Counted from the first letter of the stretch, positions 27,549 to 37,421 are shown. The stretch: DNA of 64,000 bases from Actinomycetota bacterium (GCA_012523095.1 JAAYJE010000113.1:1-64000); one strand, 5' to 3'. Notes: a model not told the origin generated them from the sequence alone. Made by a program: numbers and translations.

Positions 27549-28730
27549 TTGAATACGTTACTCGGGATCATAGTAGGGATCATCGGACTGGGTTTTCTGA
27601 TCCTGGTCCATGAGTTCGGGCACTTCATCGTGGCCAAAGCCACCGGCATGCGGGTGGAGGAGTTCAGTCTCGGTTTCGGTCGCTTTCTGGTGAGCCGCCG
27701 ATGGGGCGAGACCGTGTATGGGATCTCGGCGATCCCTCTGGGCGGATACGTGCGGGTCACCGGCATGCATAAGGAGGAGTTCGAACAGAGGGTCGCCGAT
27801 CTAGAGGCGCAAGAAGCGGGAGAGGATCGTGATGGGGAGAGAAGGCGCCCCCAGGATCCCGAAGACCGCCTGGCAGGCAAGAGAGCTCTGACGGCGGAGG
27901 AGATCGCTTCCACTCCCGAGAAGCGCCGATATTACACCCACCCCTTCTGGCACAAGTTGCTGTTCATAGTGGCCGGTGTGGCGATGAACGCCGTCATCGC
28001 GTATCTGCTCCTGTATGCGGTCGGGGTCACACAGGGCGAGAACTGGAGGGGGACGGTGATCGCGGAGGTGGCAGAGAACTCGGCGGCGGCGGCGGCCGGG
28101 ATCCAACCGGGGGACCGCGTGGTTCGTTTCGCGGGCGTCGAGGTGGATACGTGGGAAGAGCTCACCATGGAGATCATCGCCAGCAAGGGGAAGACGGTCG
28201 AGATCGTCGTCGAGCGAGGGGGTGCGCTCGAGGGGTTGCAGGCGGAACTGGGGGTCAACGAGCAAGGCACCGCCTATCTCGGAGTCACGTCGACCACGGA
28301 CATCGAACACCGAGACATCGGGCCGGGGGAGGGTTTCGCCTACGCGGGCCGAGAGACGCTGTCTGCGGTGGTGGTCATCTTCAGAGGTATCGGATGGATG
28401 TTCTCGGGGAACGTCCCCGTCACGGGCCCGCAGGGCCTGGCGGGACCGGTGGGCATCGTGCAGATCTCAGCGGATGCGCTCGCCGGCGGATGGGCGTCGT
28501 ATGCGTGGTTCCTGGCGCTGATCAGCATCAACCTCGCGCTCCTCAATATGCTGCCCCTCCTACCCCTGGATGGGGGCCATGTCTTACTGAACGTCATCGA
28601 ACGGATACGCGGTCGCAGTATCTCATTGCGGGTGTTCGAACGCATATCGATGGTAGGGTTGGCTCTGTTCGTCATGCTTTTCTTTGTGGCGATGTACAAC
28701 GATGTCGGCCGCATCTTCACCGGCTGGTAG
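27549..28730 (+). CDS. rseP: Site-2 zinc metalloprotease RseP (M50)
   Basis: An intramembrane protease. The zinc site HEFGH lies in the first membrane segment (His21, Glu22, His25). A PDZ domain lies around residues 165-260 (AAAAGIQPGDRVVRFAGVEV), and the third ligand is in MLPLLPLDGGHVLLN near the C-terminus. The 393 residues include a charged insert (~80-125, EDRDGERRRPQDPEDR) before the second membrane segment. The start is TTG at 27549 after GAGAGGAAG. Substrates are probably anti-sigma factors or signal-peptide remnants; none is encoded here. Confidence 0.94.
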   Translation: MNTLLGIIVGIIGLGFLILVHEFGHFIVAKATGMRVEEFSLGFGRFLVSRRWGETVYGISAIPLGGYVRVTGMHKEEFEQRVADLEAQEAGEDRDGERRRPQDPEDRLAGKRALTAEEIASTPEKRRYYTHPFWHKLLFIVAGVAMNAVIAYLLLYAVGVTQGENWRGTVIAEVAENSAAAAAGIQPGDRVVRFAGVEVDTWEELTMEIIASKGKTVEIVVERGGALEGLQAELGVNEQGTAYLGVTSTTDIEHRDIGPGEGFAYAGRETLSAVVVIFRGIGWMFSGNVPVTGPQGLAGPVGIVQISADALAGGWASYAWFLALISINLALLNMLPLLPLDGGHVLLNVIERIRGRSISLRVFERISMVGLALFVMLFFVAMYNDVGRIFTGW

Positions 28731-28740
28731 GGTGGCGGGC

Positions 28741-29805
28741 GTGACCGGCCGGCTGCAGGTGGACGTGGGCGGGGTGCCTGTGGGCGGTGGTGCGCCGGTG
28801 GTGGTCCAATCGATGACCAACACCCGCACTGATGATGTCGAGGCCACTCTGGGCCAGATACGGGCATTGGCTACGGCGGGGGCTAAGATCGTACGCGTGG
28901 CCGTGCCCGACCGGGTCTCGGCCGAGGCCGTCTCTTTGCTGGTGTCTCAGTCGCCGGTGCCGCTGATCGCCGACGTCCACTTCGATCATTCTCTGGCCGT
29001 GGCGGCCGTGCAGGCGGGAGCCGCGGGAGTGCGCGTCAACCCAGGCAACATCGGGGGGCGCGAGGAGATGCGGGCCGTGGTGGATGCCGCGCGGGAGCGG
29101 GGGGCGGTGATCCGTGTGGGTGTGAACAGCGGCTCCCTGCAGCGTGATCTCCGTGGGCTCGAGGAGCGGGATCCCGCCGGGGCGTTGGTGGAATCGGCCG
29201 TGCGCCACTGCGCCGTGTTGGAGGATATGGGTTTCGGTCGCATCAAGGTCTCGGCCAAGTCGTCCTCACCGCTTATCACTATCGCCGCGAACAGGCGACT
29301 GTCGGAGAGAGTGCCCTACCCGCTTCACCTGGGGCTCACCGAGGCGGGGACCCGGTGGGCGGGGTCCGTCCGGAGCGCCGTGGCGCTGGGGGTGCTCTTG
29401 GAAGAGGGTATCGGCGACACGATCCGGGTGTCCCTCACGGGCGACCCGCTGGAGGAGGTACGGGTGGCTCTCGAGATATTGAGAACACTCGGTCTGGCTC
29501 CTCGGGGACCTAGGGTCATCTCCTGCCCCACCTGTGGACGGACGCGGATCGATTTGGAGCCGCTTGCCTTGGAGGTGGAGAGGCGTCTGGAGGAGCTGGG
29601 GTTGGAGCTGGAGGTGGCCGTGATGGGTTGTGTGGTCAACGGGCCGGGCGAGGCCCGCAAGGCGGATTTTGGGATCGCCGGAGGAGAAGGCGAAGGGGTT
29701 GTGTTCTCCGAGGGAAGACCGGTCAGGAAGGTGCGCGAGGCAGACTTGGTCGAGGCATTGTTCGACGAGATCGCTCTGCGGCGGCAAGGGCTGGTAGACT
29801 GCTAG
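28741..29805 (+). CDS. ispG: 4-hydroxy-3-methylbut-2-enyl diphosphate synthase
   Basis: A [4Fe-4S] enzyme of the MEP pathway that converts MEcPP to HMBPP. The TIM-barrel part begins VVVQSMTNTRTDD. The cluster ligands lie in ISCPTCGRT (~260-267) and VMGCVVNGPGEARKADFG (~295). About 354 residues. GTG at 28741 was chosen for the AGGGTGG five bases upstream; in-frame starts at 28732 and 28702 overlap rseP. Confidence 0.95.
   Translation: MTGRLQVDVGGVPVGGGAPVVVQSMTNTRTDDVEATLGQIRALATAGAKIVRVAVPDRVSAEAVSLLVSQSPVPLIADVHFDHSLAVAAVQAGAAGVRVNPGNIGGREEMRAVVDAARERGAVIRVGVNSGSLQRDLRGLEERDPAGALVESAVRHCAVLEDMGFGRIKVSAKSSSPLITIAANRRLSERVPYPLHLGLTEAGTRWAGSVRSAVALGVLLEEGIGDTIRVSLTGDPLEEVRVALEILRTLGLAPRGPRVISCPTCGRTRIDLEPLALEVERRLEELGLELEVAVMGCVVNGPGEARKADFGIAGGEGEGVVFSEGRPVRKVREADLVEALFDEIALRRQGLVDC
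29792..29800 (+). promoter_or_regulatory. Possible extended -10 promoter for proS
   Basis: TGG followed by TAGACT, inside the last codons of ispG, matches the element in front of rpsB exactly. No -35 is seen. The transcript would start about 58 bases before proS. Confidence 0.35.
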
Positions 29806-29864
29806 ACTGTCCGCGCGCGGGTCGCACGCCGCGCGCCATCAAGCGTCTGTCCTAGGAGGAGTCC

Positions 29865-31628
29865 ATGCGGGCGACCGCTCTCTTCATGCCCACGGTCAAG
29901 GAAGATCCTGCCGACGCCGAGGCCGTGAGCCACAAGCTGATGGTCCGGGGCGGTTTCGTCCGCCAGTTCGCTTCCGGCATCTACATCATGCTGCCGCTCG
30001 GGTGGCGGGTCATGCAGAGGATATGCGGGGTCATCCGGGAGGAGATGGACGGCATCGGCGCTGTGGAGATGTCGATGCCCACCATGCATCCGGCCGACGT
30101 GTGGCAGGCGACCGGTCGCTACGAGTCCATCGGGCAGGAGATGTTCCGTCTCCAGGACCGGGGCGGCCGGGATATGGTGCTGGCGATGACCCACGAGGAA
30201 GTCTTCACTTGGTTGGCCTCCCGGGAGCTGAGATCGTATCGCGACCTGCCTCAGATCTGGTATCAGCTGCAGTTGAAGTTCCGCGATGAACCTCGGCCCA
30301 AAGGTGGGGTCCTGCGGGTGCGAGAGTTCCTGATGAAAGACTCGTATTCGTTTGATATCGACGAGGCCGGGCTGGACAAGAGCTACGAGAAACACATCGG
30401 AGCGTACGACCGCATCTTCGCGCGCTGTGGGGTTGACATCTATCGGGTTGAGAGCGACAGCGGCTTCATGGGTGGCGCGCAGGCTCATGAGTACATCGCC
30501 CCCTCGGCCGCGGGTGAGGACCGCATCGCCCTGTGCCCGTCTTGCGGATACGCGGCGAATGTGGAACTGGCCCGGTCGGTGGCCCTGCCGCCGGCGGAGG
30601 CGGTCGGGGCCGCTCCGACCGGTGAAGCCACGGATGCACCCCGCGAGGTGGGCACGCCCGGACGGCGCACCATCGAGGAAGTCTCGACTTATCTGGGGAT
30701 CGCGCCGTCCTTGCTCATCAAGGCCCTGGTCTATGTTGCAGGCGACAGACCCGTGATGGCTCTGGTCAGAGGTGACCACAGCCTGCACGAGAGCAAACTG
30801 GCGCGGTATCTGAAGACTGAGGTGCGGGCGGCGCAGGCGGAGGAAGTGCGTGCCGCAACCGGGGCGGAAGTGGGCTTCGTGGGACCCGTCGGGCTCCCTG
30901 CCGGGACCGGACTGCGGGTGGTGGCCGACGAGAGTCTCAGGCCCGCCCCAGTCGGCGCCGAGTCCCCTTGGCCGGGCCCGCGCGGGTACGCGGCGGGCGC
31001 CAACAAGACGGACGCCCATCTCGTGGGTGTGGTAGTGGGACGCGACTTTCAACCGGAATACGCCGATCTTCGCGAAGCGCAGGAGGGCGATGGTTGTCCA
31101 CAGTGCGGGCGGACTTTGATCGTCGAACAAGGCATCGAAGTGGGCAACATCTTCAAGTTGGGCACCAAGTACTCCATGCCGCTGGGGGCCACCGTGCTCG
31201 ACGAGACGGGCCGGGAGCGCACCATGATCATGGGCTCGTACGGCATCGGGCCGGCCCGTATCGCCGCCGCCGCGGTGGAGCAACGCAGCGACGACCGAGG
31301 CATCGTATGGCCGAAGGCGATTGCTCCGTTCGACGTCCACATCGTCCAGGTCCAAGCCAAAGATCAGGTGCAGATCGAGGTGGCCGCCTCTCTCCACGAC
31401 TCTCTGGCCGCCGAAGGATGGGAGGTGCTCTGGGACGATCGCGACGAACGCCCGGGTTCCAAGTTCGCCGACGCGGAGCTGATAGGCTGCCCGGTACGGG
31501 TGACGGTCGGGAAGGGGGCTTCGCTGGGCATGGTGGAGGTGGAGGCACGGAGGGGCGGCGATCGTCTCGAGGTTGCCGTGGGCGAGTGCGGCGTACTGGT
31601 CCGTCGCCTGTGGGAGGCGTGCGAGTGA
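29865..31628 (+). CDS. proS: Proline--tRNA ligase
   Basis: A class II synthetase of the bacterial type. The catalytic core has QFASGIYIMLPLGWRV, MTHEEVFTWLA, LKFRDEPRPKGGVLRVREFLMKDSYSFD and GSYGIGPARIAAA. Between them (~225-400) is the editing insertion domain, with VSTYLGIAPSLLIKALVYVAG. The anticodon-binding domain occupies the last ~110 residues. It is 587 residues long, with GGAGGAG ahead of ATG 29865. It is conserved next to rseP/ispG in many bacteria. Confidence 0.96.
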   Translation: MRATALFMPTVKEDPADAEAVSHKLMVRGGFVRQFASGIYIMLPLGWRVMQRICGVIREEMDGIGAVEMSMPTMHPADVWQATGRYESIGQEMFRLQDRGGRDMVLAMTHEEVFTWLASRELRSYRDLPQIWYQLQLKFRDEPRPKGGVLRVREFLMKDSYSFDIDEAGLDKSYEKHIGAYDRIFARCGVDIYRVESDSGFMGGAQAHEYIAPSAAGEDRIALCPSCGYAANVELARSVALPPAEAVGAAPTGEATDAPREVGTPGRRTIEEVSTYLGIAPSLLIKALVYVAGDRPVMALVRGDHSLHESKLARYLKTEVRAAQAEEVRAATGAEVGFVGPVGLPAGTGLRVVADESLRPAPVGAESPWPGPRGYAAGANKTDAHLVGVVVGRDFQPEYADLREAQEGDGCPQCGRTLIVEQGIEVGNIFKLGTKYSMPLGATVLDETGRERTMIMGSYGIGPARIAAAAVEQRSDDRGIVWPKAIAPFDVHIVQVQAKDQVQIEVAASLHDSLAAEGWEVLWDDRDERPGSKFADAELIGCPVRVTVGKGASLGMVEVEARRGGDRLEVAVGECGVLVRRLWEACE

Positions 31629-31647
31629 GTTAATGACGGCGGTATCG

Positions 31648-31656
31648 TGGTATAAT
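31648..31656 (+). promoter_or_regulatory. Extended -10 promoter for the rimP-nusA operon
   Basis: TGG followed by a perfect TATAAT (31651-31656). No strong -35 was found; TTAATG at 31630 is too close. It lies about 80 bases before rimP and starts the rimP-nusA-infB transcript. Confidence 0.65.
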
Positions 31657-31688
31657 CCCGCGGCAAACGAAATCCAAGTTGGTTCAGC

Positions 31689-31720
31689 AAGTGGGTGCGG
31701 ACGGGCCCACTTTTGTTTTA
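31689..31720 (+). terminator. Terminator-like attenuator in the rimP leader
   Basis: AAGTGGG (31689-31695) pairs with CCCACTT (31706-31712), and the stem is followed by a T-rich run TTTTGTTTT. It lies downstream of the promoter and 17 bases before the rimP start, so it can stop transcription inside the leader. NusA, encoded in the operon, stimulates pausing and termination at such hairpins, so feedback attenuation is plausible (inference). Confidence 0.6.
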
Positions 31721-31736
31721 CTCGAAGGAAGTGGTT

Positions 31737-32189
31737 GTGGAGCTGTCGGAGGAGTGGTTCCAGCAGATCATCGACCAAGAGGTCGAGGACGTGGAACTGG
31801 TGCTCCTGGAAGAACTAGGTGGAAGACGCTATAAGGTCCTCCGTCTGTACATCGATCACCCGGCCGGTGTGACGCACGGACTGTGTACTCGGGTGTCGGG
31901 TGCGGTGGGGCAGGCCCTTGACGAGGTCGACGCCGTGGGGGGCGCATACACCTTGGAGGTGAGTTCTCCAGGTGTAGAGCGACCCTTGCGGAAGCGGAGC
32001 CACTTCGAGGCGCAGGTGGGCAAGAAGGTATACGTCAAGACTAAGGCGCCCGTCGAAGGGGTCAAGGTCCGGCAGGGAGTCCTGTTGGAGGTAGGAGCGG
32101 AAGAGATCGTGTTGCAGGAAGCGGGAGGGCCGGTGCGGATCCCGTTGACCGAAGTTGGTAATGCCCATTTGATCTACGAGTTCAAATAG
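31737..32189 (+). CDS. rimP: Ribosome maturation factor RimP
   Basis: A 30S assembly factor of ~150 residues. The family pattern is VEDVELVLLEELGGRRYKVLRLYID, THGLCTRVSGAVGQALDE and YTLEVSSPGVERPLRKRSHFE. GTG at 31737 has AAGGAA six bases upstream. GTG at 31731 would be inside that site. It heads the conserved rimP-nusA-ylxR-infB-rbfA operon. Confidence 0.94.
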   Translation: MELSEEWFQQIIDQEVEDVELVLLEELGGRRYKVLRLYIDHPAGVTHGLCTRVSGAVGQALDEVDAVGGAYTLEVSSPGVERPLRKRSHFEAQVGKKVYVKTKAPVEGVKVRQGVLLEVGAEEIVLQEAGGPVRIPLTEVGNAHLIYEFK

Positions 32190-32198
32190 GGGGAAGGG

Positions 32199-33368
32199 AT
32201 GAACAAGGAGACGATAGAGGCTCTCCGTCAGATAGAGAAAGAAAAGGGCATCCCCTTCGACCTGCTCATGGAAGCCCTGGAGGATGCACTCCACTCGGCC
32301 TACCATAAGACGCCTCGCGCGGTCTCCTTCTCCGAGGTGAAGATCGATCGGGACACCGGGGAGATACGGGTGTTCGAGTTGATATTCCCGCCCGGTCAAG
32401 AACCGCAGATCGAGGACGAAGAGACGGAGATCGACACGTCCATGGCCACGCGCGAAGAGATCACTCCGGAAGATTTTGGGCGCATCGCGGCTCAGACTGC
32501 GAAACAGGTCATCTATCAGCGTATCCGCGAGGCCGAGCAAGGTATTGTTTACCAGGAGTACTCCGATCGGATCGGGGAGATCGTCACCGGCATCGTCCAG
32601 CAATCGGACAGCCGTTATACACTGGTCGACCTGGGCCGGGTCGAGGCTCGTCTGCCCAAGAACGAACAGGTGCCGACGGAGCGCTATGAGCACGGTATGC
32701 GGCTGAAGGCGGTCATCAAAGAGGTCTCGCAGAATCCCAAGGAGCCGCCCATAATCTTGTCGCGGCGTAGTGAGGAGCTGGTGCGCAGACTGTTCGAGTT
32801 GGAGGTTCCGGAGATCTACGATGGACTTGTGGAGATCGTAGGAGTCGCAAGGGAGCCGGGTTACCGCTCGAAGATATCCGTGATCTCTCATAGCGACGGG
32901 GTCGATCCCGTGGGCGCGTGCGTGGGGCCCAGGGGTTCGCGTGTGCGCATGGTCGTCTCAGAACTGCGCGGCGAGAAGATCGACATCATCCCCTTCGATG
33001 AGGAGCCGGCTCGGTTTGTAGCCAAATCGCTCTCGCCGGCCCGGGTGCGCGAAGTACTACTTGATGACGCGCAGCGCGAGGCGACGGTGGTCGTGCCCGA
33101 CGACCAGCTGTCTTTGGCCATCGGCAAGGACGGACAGAATGCCCGTCTCGCGAACCGGCTTACCGGTTGGAAGATCGATATCAAGTCCGAGACGGAGATG
33201 ACCGAGGAAGAGGCGGTCTACGTAGCGGCCGAGGATGAACCTCAGGTTGTGGATGGCCGATGCCACTATCTGACCACCGGCGGCAAGCGTTGTCCCAACG
33301 CGGCGCTGCCGGGCAGTCTATACTGCGGCATACCGTTACATCAGTCGACCGATGATGAGCGAACCTGA
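32199..33368 (+). CDS. nusA: Transcription factor NusA with C-terminal Cys/His tail
   Basis: Modulates pausing, termination and antitermination. The N-terminal domain covers ~1-130, S1 ~135-205 (GEIVTGIVQQSDSRYTLVDLG), and KH1/KH2 ~215-345 ([35 protein letters not shown]). After the normal end, ~40 residues carry Cys355, Cys365, Cys376 and His381 (C-x9-C-x10-C-x4-H) in GRCHYLTTGGKRCPNA and YCGIPLHQ. This resembles short zinc-binding tails that end in YC-x-x-H. Zinc binding is inferred. ATG at 32199; the stop overlaps ylxR by 17 bases. Confidence 0.95.
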   Translation: MNKETIEALRQIEKEKGIPFDLLMEALEDALHSAYHKTPRAVSFSEVKIDRDTGEIRVFELIFPPGQEPQIEDEETEIDTSMATREEITPEDFGRIAAQTAKQVIYQRIREAEQGIVYQEYSDRIGEIVTGIVQQSDSRYTLVDLGRVEARLPKNEQVPTERYEHGMRLKAVIKEVSQNPKEPPIILSRRSEELVRRLFELEVPEIYDGLVEIVGVAREPGYRSKISVISHSDGVDPVGACVGPRGSRVRMVVSELRGEKIDIIPFDEEPARFVAKSLSPARVREVLLDDAQREATVVVPDDQLSLAIGKDGQNARLANRLTGWKIDIKSETEMTEEEAVYVAAEDEPQVVDGRCHYLTTGGKRCPNAALPGSLYCGIPLHQSTDDERT

Positions 33369-33630
33369 ACGGCAGTGTATCGGTTGCGGGCACCGCGGGC
33401 CCCAGAGTGGGTTCGTACGCTTGGAGCTCGACAGAGAGTCGGTCCCGCCGCGTGTGGAGGTGACTGCGAAGGGGAAAAGAAAGGGCCGAGGGGCGTATTT
33501 GTGTAGGAGAAGGTCGTGCTTGGACCGGGCCTTGCATAGAAAAGCTCTCCAAAGGGCCTTCCGATCTCCGGTGATGATCGACGAACACGCGATACTGGCG
33601 GCTCTTGCGGATGGTGCCGGAGAGTCATGA
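33352..33630 (+). CDS. ylxR: YlxR family RNA-binding protein (RnpM)
   Basis: A 92-residue basic protein with the YlxR pattern: CIGCGHRGP near the start, FVRLELD, GRGAYLCRRRSCLDRALHRKALQRAF. In Bacillus the family (RnpM) binds RNase P RNA and modulates it. It sits between nusA and infB, its usual place. ATG at 33352 overlaps nusA. Confidence 0.92.
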   Translation: MMSEPERQCIGCGHRGPQSGFVRLELDRESVPPRVEVTAKGKRKGRGAYLCRRRSCLDRALHRKALQRAFRSPVMIDEHAILAALADGAGES

Positions 33631-33651
33631 GGCGAGCAGGATGGGTGAGCA

Positions 33652-36600
33652 GTGGCGAAGAGACGGATTTACGACATCGCTAAGGAGAAAGGCCTGACGA
33701 ACCAGGAGCTCCTGGAACGTCTGAACGCGGCGGGGCTCGAAGTCAAGAGCAGTGTCTCCACTGTGGAAGAAGCGGACGTCGATCGCGTGCTCGCCGCCAA
33801 AGTCAAGCCTAGCGCGACCAAACCGTCGGGGGCCAAACCTGCCGGACCGACGTCTACATCGGCGAAGGGCGCGGCCAAACCGTCGAAGACGACGCCGGCC
33901 GCCGCCAAGTCTGCCGCCGCCAAAGTCAAGCCTACTGCGACCAAGCCGGTCGCGGCCGATTCGGTCAAAGCCGAGCCGGCCCCCGCGAGAGATGCTGCCG
34001 AGAAGGCCGTCTCCGGGGTCGTCAAGGCGAAGGCGGCCGACAAGAAGACCGCCGCCAAGACTCCCGATACCAAGGCCGCCACCAAGGCCGCCGCCAAGGC
34101 CGCCGATGCCAAAGCCGCCGACGACAAGGCCACCGCCAAAGCCGAGCCGCCCGAGGCCGTCAAGAGCGAGCCTGAGAAGAGCGGCGAGGCGCCTGCCGAG
34201 CCGGCTGCTAAGAAGCCGGCTGCTAAGAAGCCGGCCGGCACGAAGGAGTCTTCGGCGGAGCCGTCGGCCGCCCGGGTCGCCCGAACAGGTGCAGAGAAGG
34301 CGGCGGTCTCGGTGCCGGGACCGCCGACAGGACAGGCACCCCGGCCGGGTGGGGCGCGCCCCGGAGGAGTGCGGCCTGAGGGGGCGCGTTCGGGTGTGAG
34401 GAAGCCATCTTCGAGACCTCGGGGTCGCGGAGCGCGGCTGGAGGATATGCCCACGGTGGTGGGGCCGGGAGTGCCGCTGCGCAAAGGCGTCAAGCCGTCA
34501 GGAAACGTCCTCAGCAAAGAAGAGCTTGCACGCATACAGGCCGAGAAGGCGGCGCAGGCCGAGGCGGCGCGCAAGGCGGCCGCCGCTGCGCCATCGAAAC
34601 CTGCTGCTCCGGTAACCGGAGATACTTCGGCCCGCGGCCCGGCGCCGCCGGGCGCCGGACGGCCTCGATCGGGCGGATTCTCAAAGGAAGCCGGTGACCG
34701 GCGGGAGCGTGCTTCTCGCACGGCGTCGGTGCCCATCCCGGACAAATGGGCCGAAGCGGCTCAGGCTACCGGGCTGGTGGGTCCGACACGGCCTCCCGTG
34801 GCCTCGCGCGTGCGTCGAGGCGATGAGAAGCCCGCGAAGCGGCGGGTGATCATCGATTCACAGGCTGGGCGGAAGGGTGGCCGGGGCGGCATGCGCGACC
34901 GGCGTGGCGGAGCGGTAGGTGAGGCCGAGAAGCCGCCTCCGAAGAAGAAGGTTGTGCCCGGCGTCGAGTCTCCGGTCAGGGTCAAGAGCGGGGCGAGCGT
35001 CAAAGATCTGAGCGAGGCCCTCGAATTGAGCGCCGGAGAGCTGATCAAAACGTTGCTCAAACTGGGCGAGATGGTCACGATCACACAGTCGCTGTCGGAC
35101 GACGCCATTCTGATCCTGGCGGAGGAGTTTGAACGCCAAGTCGAGATCGAGCACGCTGAAGAAGAGAAAGAGGGCCCTGAGGCCTTCGTTGATGATCCTG
35201 CCGATCTCGTCCCCCGCGCGCCGGTGGTCACGATCATGGGACACGTCGATCACGGCAAGACATCACTGCTCGACGCCATCCGTGAGACGGAGGTCGTCAA
35301 GAGCGAAGCGGGCGGCATCACGCAGCATATCGGCGCGTATCAGGTGACCCACAACGACAAGAAGGTCACGTTCCTGGATACTCCGGGGCACGAGGCCTTC
35401 ACCGCCATGCGCGCTCGGGGCGCTAAATCGACAGATATCGCGGTTATCGTGGTGGCGGCCAACGACGGCGTCATGCCTCAGACTTTGGAGGCCATCAGCC
35501 ATGCAAAGGCGGCCGAGGTGCCCATAGTGGTCGCCATCAACAAGATGGATCTGGCCGATGCCAGCCCCGATCGGGTCAAGGCCCAGTTGTCGGAAGAGGG
35601 TTTGGTTCCTGAAAGCTATGGGGGGGACACCGTCATGGTCGAGGTCTCGGCTAAACAGCGGCTGAACCTCGAAGAGCTCATGGACATGATCCTCCTCGTC
35701 GCCGAGGTGCAGGAACTCAAGGCCAACGCCAAAGCGTCGGCGTCCGGGGTCGTCATCGAGGCCCAGCTGGACGTGGGGCGTGGACCGGTGGCCACCGTTC
35801 TCGTCCAGAGGGGGACCCTGCGGGTGGGAGATGCTCTGGTCAGTGGCGAGGCGCACGGCAAGGTCAAGGCCATGTTCGACTTCATGGGTCACTCCATCAC
35901 CAAAGCCGGTCCCTCGGTGCCGGGTCAGGTCCTGGGCTTCAACACCGTGCCGTCGGCGGGTGATTTCGTGGTTGTGGCCAAAGACGAGCGTGAGGCTCGG
36001 CAGAAGGCCGAACAACGTACTGCGCGGCTTCGGCAGGAGCAGTTGGCCAAGAGCCGGGGCGGCAGCAGTCTGGACGAGTTCTACCGTCGTCTGAAGGAAG
36101 GTCGGGTCAAGGAGCTCCCGCTGGTGGTGAAGGGAGATGTGGCCGGGTCGGTGGAGGCTTTGGAAGAGGCTCTGCGCGGCATCGCCCACCCTGAGGTGAA
36201 GGTGGAGATCGTGTTCGCGGGCGTAGGAGGCATCAACGAGTCGGACGTCCTGCTGGCCTCGGCCTCCAAAGCCGTGGTGCTCGGCTTCAACGTGCGACCG
36301 TCGTCGGCGGCGAAGGTGCTGGCCGAGCAGGAACAGGTGGATGTGCGTACCTACCGAGTGATCTACAAGGCCATCGAGGACGTGGAAGCGGCTCTGGTCG
36401 GGATGTTGGAGCCGGAGGAAGTGGAGGAAGAACTGGGGACCGCCGAGGTGCGCCAGGTCTTCCATGCGTCTCGCATCGGGACTATCGCAGGCTGCTACGT
36501 GCAGTCGGGGAAGATCGTCCGCTCGGCTCGGATCCGCCTCGTGCGCGATGGCAACATCATCCACGAGGGCATGATCGGCTCCCTCAAGCGTTTTGCCGAC

Positions 36601-36720
36601 GATGCCCGAGAGGTGTCGGCCGGCTACGAGTGTGGTCTGCATCTTGAAGGATACGACGATGTTCATGAAGGCGACATCATCGAAGCGTACGAGATCAAGG
36701 AAGTTGCCCGCACTCAATAA
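33652..36720 (+). CDS. infB: Translation initiation factor IF-2
   Basis: The GTPase that delivers initiator tRNA to the 30S subunit. Residues 1-50 form the IF2-N domain ([20 protein letters not shown]). Residues ~55-420 are a low-complexity Ala/Lys/Pro/Gly linker, including a 15-base direct repeat at 34201-34230. A second IF2-N-like domain lies near 445. The G domain has [15 protein letters not shown] (~530), [15 protein letters not shown] and [13 protein letters not shown]. Domains II-IV follow, ending in the fMet-tRNA-binding barrel. At 1022 residues it is long but typical of actinobacterial IF-2. The start is GTG at 33652. Confidence 0.96.
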   Translation: MAKRRIYDIAKEKGLTNQELLERLNAAGLEVKSSVSTVEEADVDRVLAAKVKPSATKPSGAKPAGPTSTSAKGAAKPSKTTPAAAKSAAAKVKPTATKPVAADSVKAEPAPARDAAEKAVSGVVKAKAADKKTAAKTPDTKAATKAAAKAADAKAADDKATAKAEPPEAVKSEPEKSGEAPAEPAAKKPAAKKPAGTKESSAEPSAARVARTGAEKAAVSVPGPPTGQAPRPGGARPGGVRPEGARSGVRKPSSRPRGRGARLEDMPTVVGPGVPLRKGVKPSGNVLSKEELARIQAEKAAQAEAARKAAAAAPSKPAAPVTGDTSARGPAPPGAGRPRSGGFSKEAGDRRERASRTASVPIPDKWAEAAQATGLVGPTRPPVASRVRRGDEKPAKRRVIIDSQAGRKGGRGGMRDRRGGAVGEAEKPPPKKKVVPGVESPVRVKSGASVKDLSEALELSAGELIKTLLKLGEMVTITQSLSDDAILILAEEFERQVEIEHAEEEKEGPEAFVDDPADLVPRAPVVTIMGHVDHGKTSLLDAIRETEVVKSEAGGITQHIGAYQVTHNDKKVTFLDTPGHEAFTAMRARGAKSTDIAVIVVAANDGVMPQTLEAISHAKAAEVPIVVAINKMDLADASPDRVKAQLSEEGLVPESYGGDTVMVEVSAKQRLNLEELMDMILLVAEVQELKANAKASASGVVIEAQLDVGRGPVATVLVQRGTLRVGDALVSGEAHGKVKAMFDFMGHSITKAGPSVPGQVLGFNTVPSAGDFVVVAKDEREARQKAEQRTARLRQEQLAKSRGGSSLDEFYRRLKEGRVKELPLVVKGDVAGSVEALEEALRGIAHPEVKVEIVFAGVGGINESDVLLASASKAVVLGFNVRPSSAAKVLAEQEQVDVRTYRVIYKAIEDVEAALVGMLEPEEVEEELGTAEVRQVFHASRIGTIAGCYVQSGKIVRSARIRLVRDGNIIHEGMIGSLKRFADDAREVSAGYECGLHLEGYDDVHEGDIIEAYEIKEVARTQ

Positions 36721-37021
36721 GAGCAACAAGGGTTTCGTCGGCATTCTGGCGGCCGAGCTGTACTTCCCCGAGAACGGCTCCCTCAAAGGCAAGCGGATGT
36801 ATCTTCGGCGGGTCAGAGACCAGCTTACGCGCCGTCACGGAGCGTCTTTCGCGGAGATCGGCCATCAGGACCTCTGGCAACGGTCAAGGGTGATCGCGGC
36901 CGTGGCGGCGTCGGACCTGCAGGTCCTCGAGGAGGTCTTGGACCGGGTGAGAGCGTATTTGGATTCGCAGGAATGGGTGCTCACCTCTTGCACGACCGAG
37001 GTGGTGGACGTAGATGCGTAA
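36704..37021 (+). CDS. DUF503 family protein (YlxP-like)
   Basis: A ~105-residue protein with the DUF503 pattern: FVGILAAELYFPENGSLKGKRMYLRRV, FAEIGHQDLWQRSRVIAAVAASD and VLDRVRAYLDSQ. The family has no firm function and commonly lies between infB and rbfA. TTG at 36704 was chosen for its distance to the conserved core, but its ribosome site is poor. ATG at 36659, with AAGG eight bases upstream, is the alternative and would overlap infB by 62 bases. Confidence 0.85.
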   Translation: MPALNKSNKGFVGILAAELYFPENGSLKGKRMYLRRVRDQLTRRHGASFAEIGHQDLWQRSRVIAAVAASDLQVLEEVLDRVRAYLDSQEWVLTSCTTEVVDVDA

Positions 37022-37421
37022 TGTGGCCTCATACCGGATGCGCCGCGTCAATGAGGCGGTGAAGGAGATCATCGGTACGGCGCTGGCCAAGGATGTGAAG
37101 GACCCGCGCATTGGTTTCGTGACCCTCACTGGGGTCGACACGGCTCCCGACCTGTCGCATGCCAAAGTGTTTGTCTCTGTTTACGGTAGGCAGGCCCAGA
37201 AGGACGCGACCCTCGAGGGACTCCGGGCGGCGCGACCTTACTTGCAGCGTCTCATCAGCGAAGAATTGACGCTGAAGCGGACCCCCACTCTGGAGTTCGT
37301 CTACGATGCAAGCGTCGACCGGGGGATGCGTATCCAGGCTCTTCTGAAAGCCTCCGGCGCGGATATGTTGAGCCCGGAGGACGACCCGGAGAGGCGGTCC
37401 ACTGAAGAGGGGACTCCTTGA
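37014..37421 (+). CDS. rbfA: Ribosome-binding factor A
   Basis: A KH-like 30S maturation factor of 135 residues. Motifs are YRMRRVNEAVKEIIGTALAKDVKDPRIGFVTLTGV and DLSHAKVFVSVYG, then LKRTPTLEFVYDASVDRGMRI. ATG at 37014 overlaps the DUF503 gene by eight bases, and its stop overlaps the TTG start of nrnA by four. Confidence 0.95.
   Translation: MRNVASYRMRRVNEAVKEIIGTALAKDVKDPRIGFVTLTGVDTAPDLSHAKVFVSVYGRQAQKDATLEGLRAARPYLQRLISEELTLKRTPTLEFVYDASVDRGMRIQALLKASGADMLSPEDDPERRSTEEGTP

Noticed and set aside
29802-31778. 658-codon minus-strand frame opposite proS
   Set aside because: His/Asp/Arg-rich, with no family features; proS on the other strand is full length with all synthetase motifs.
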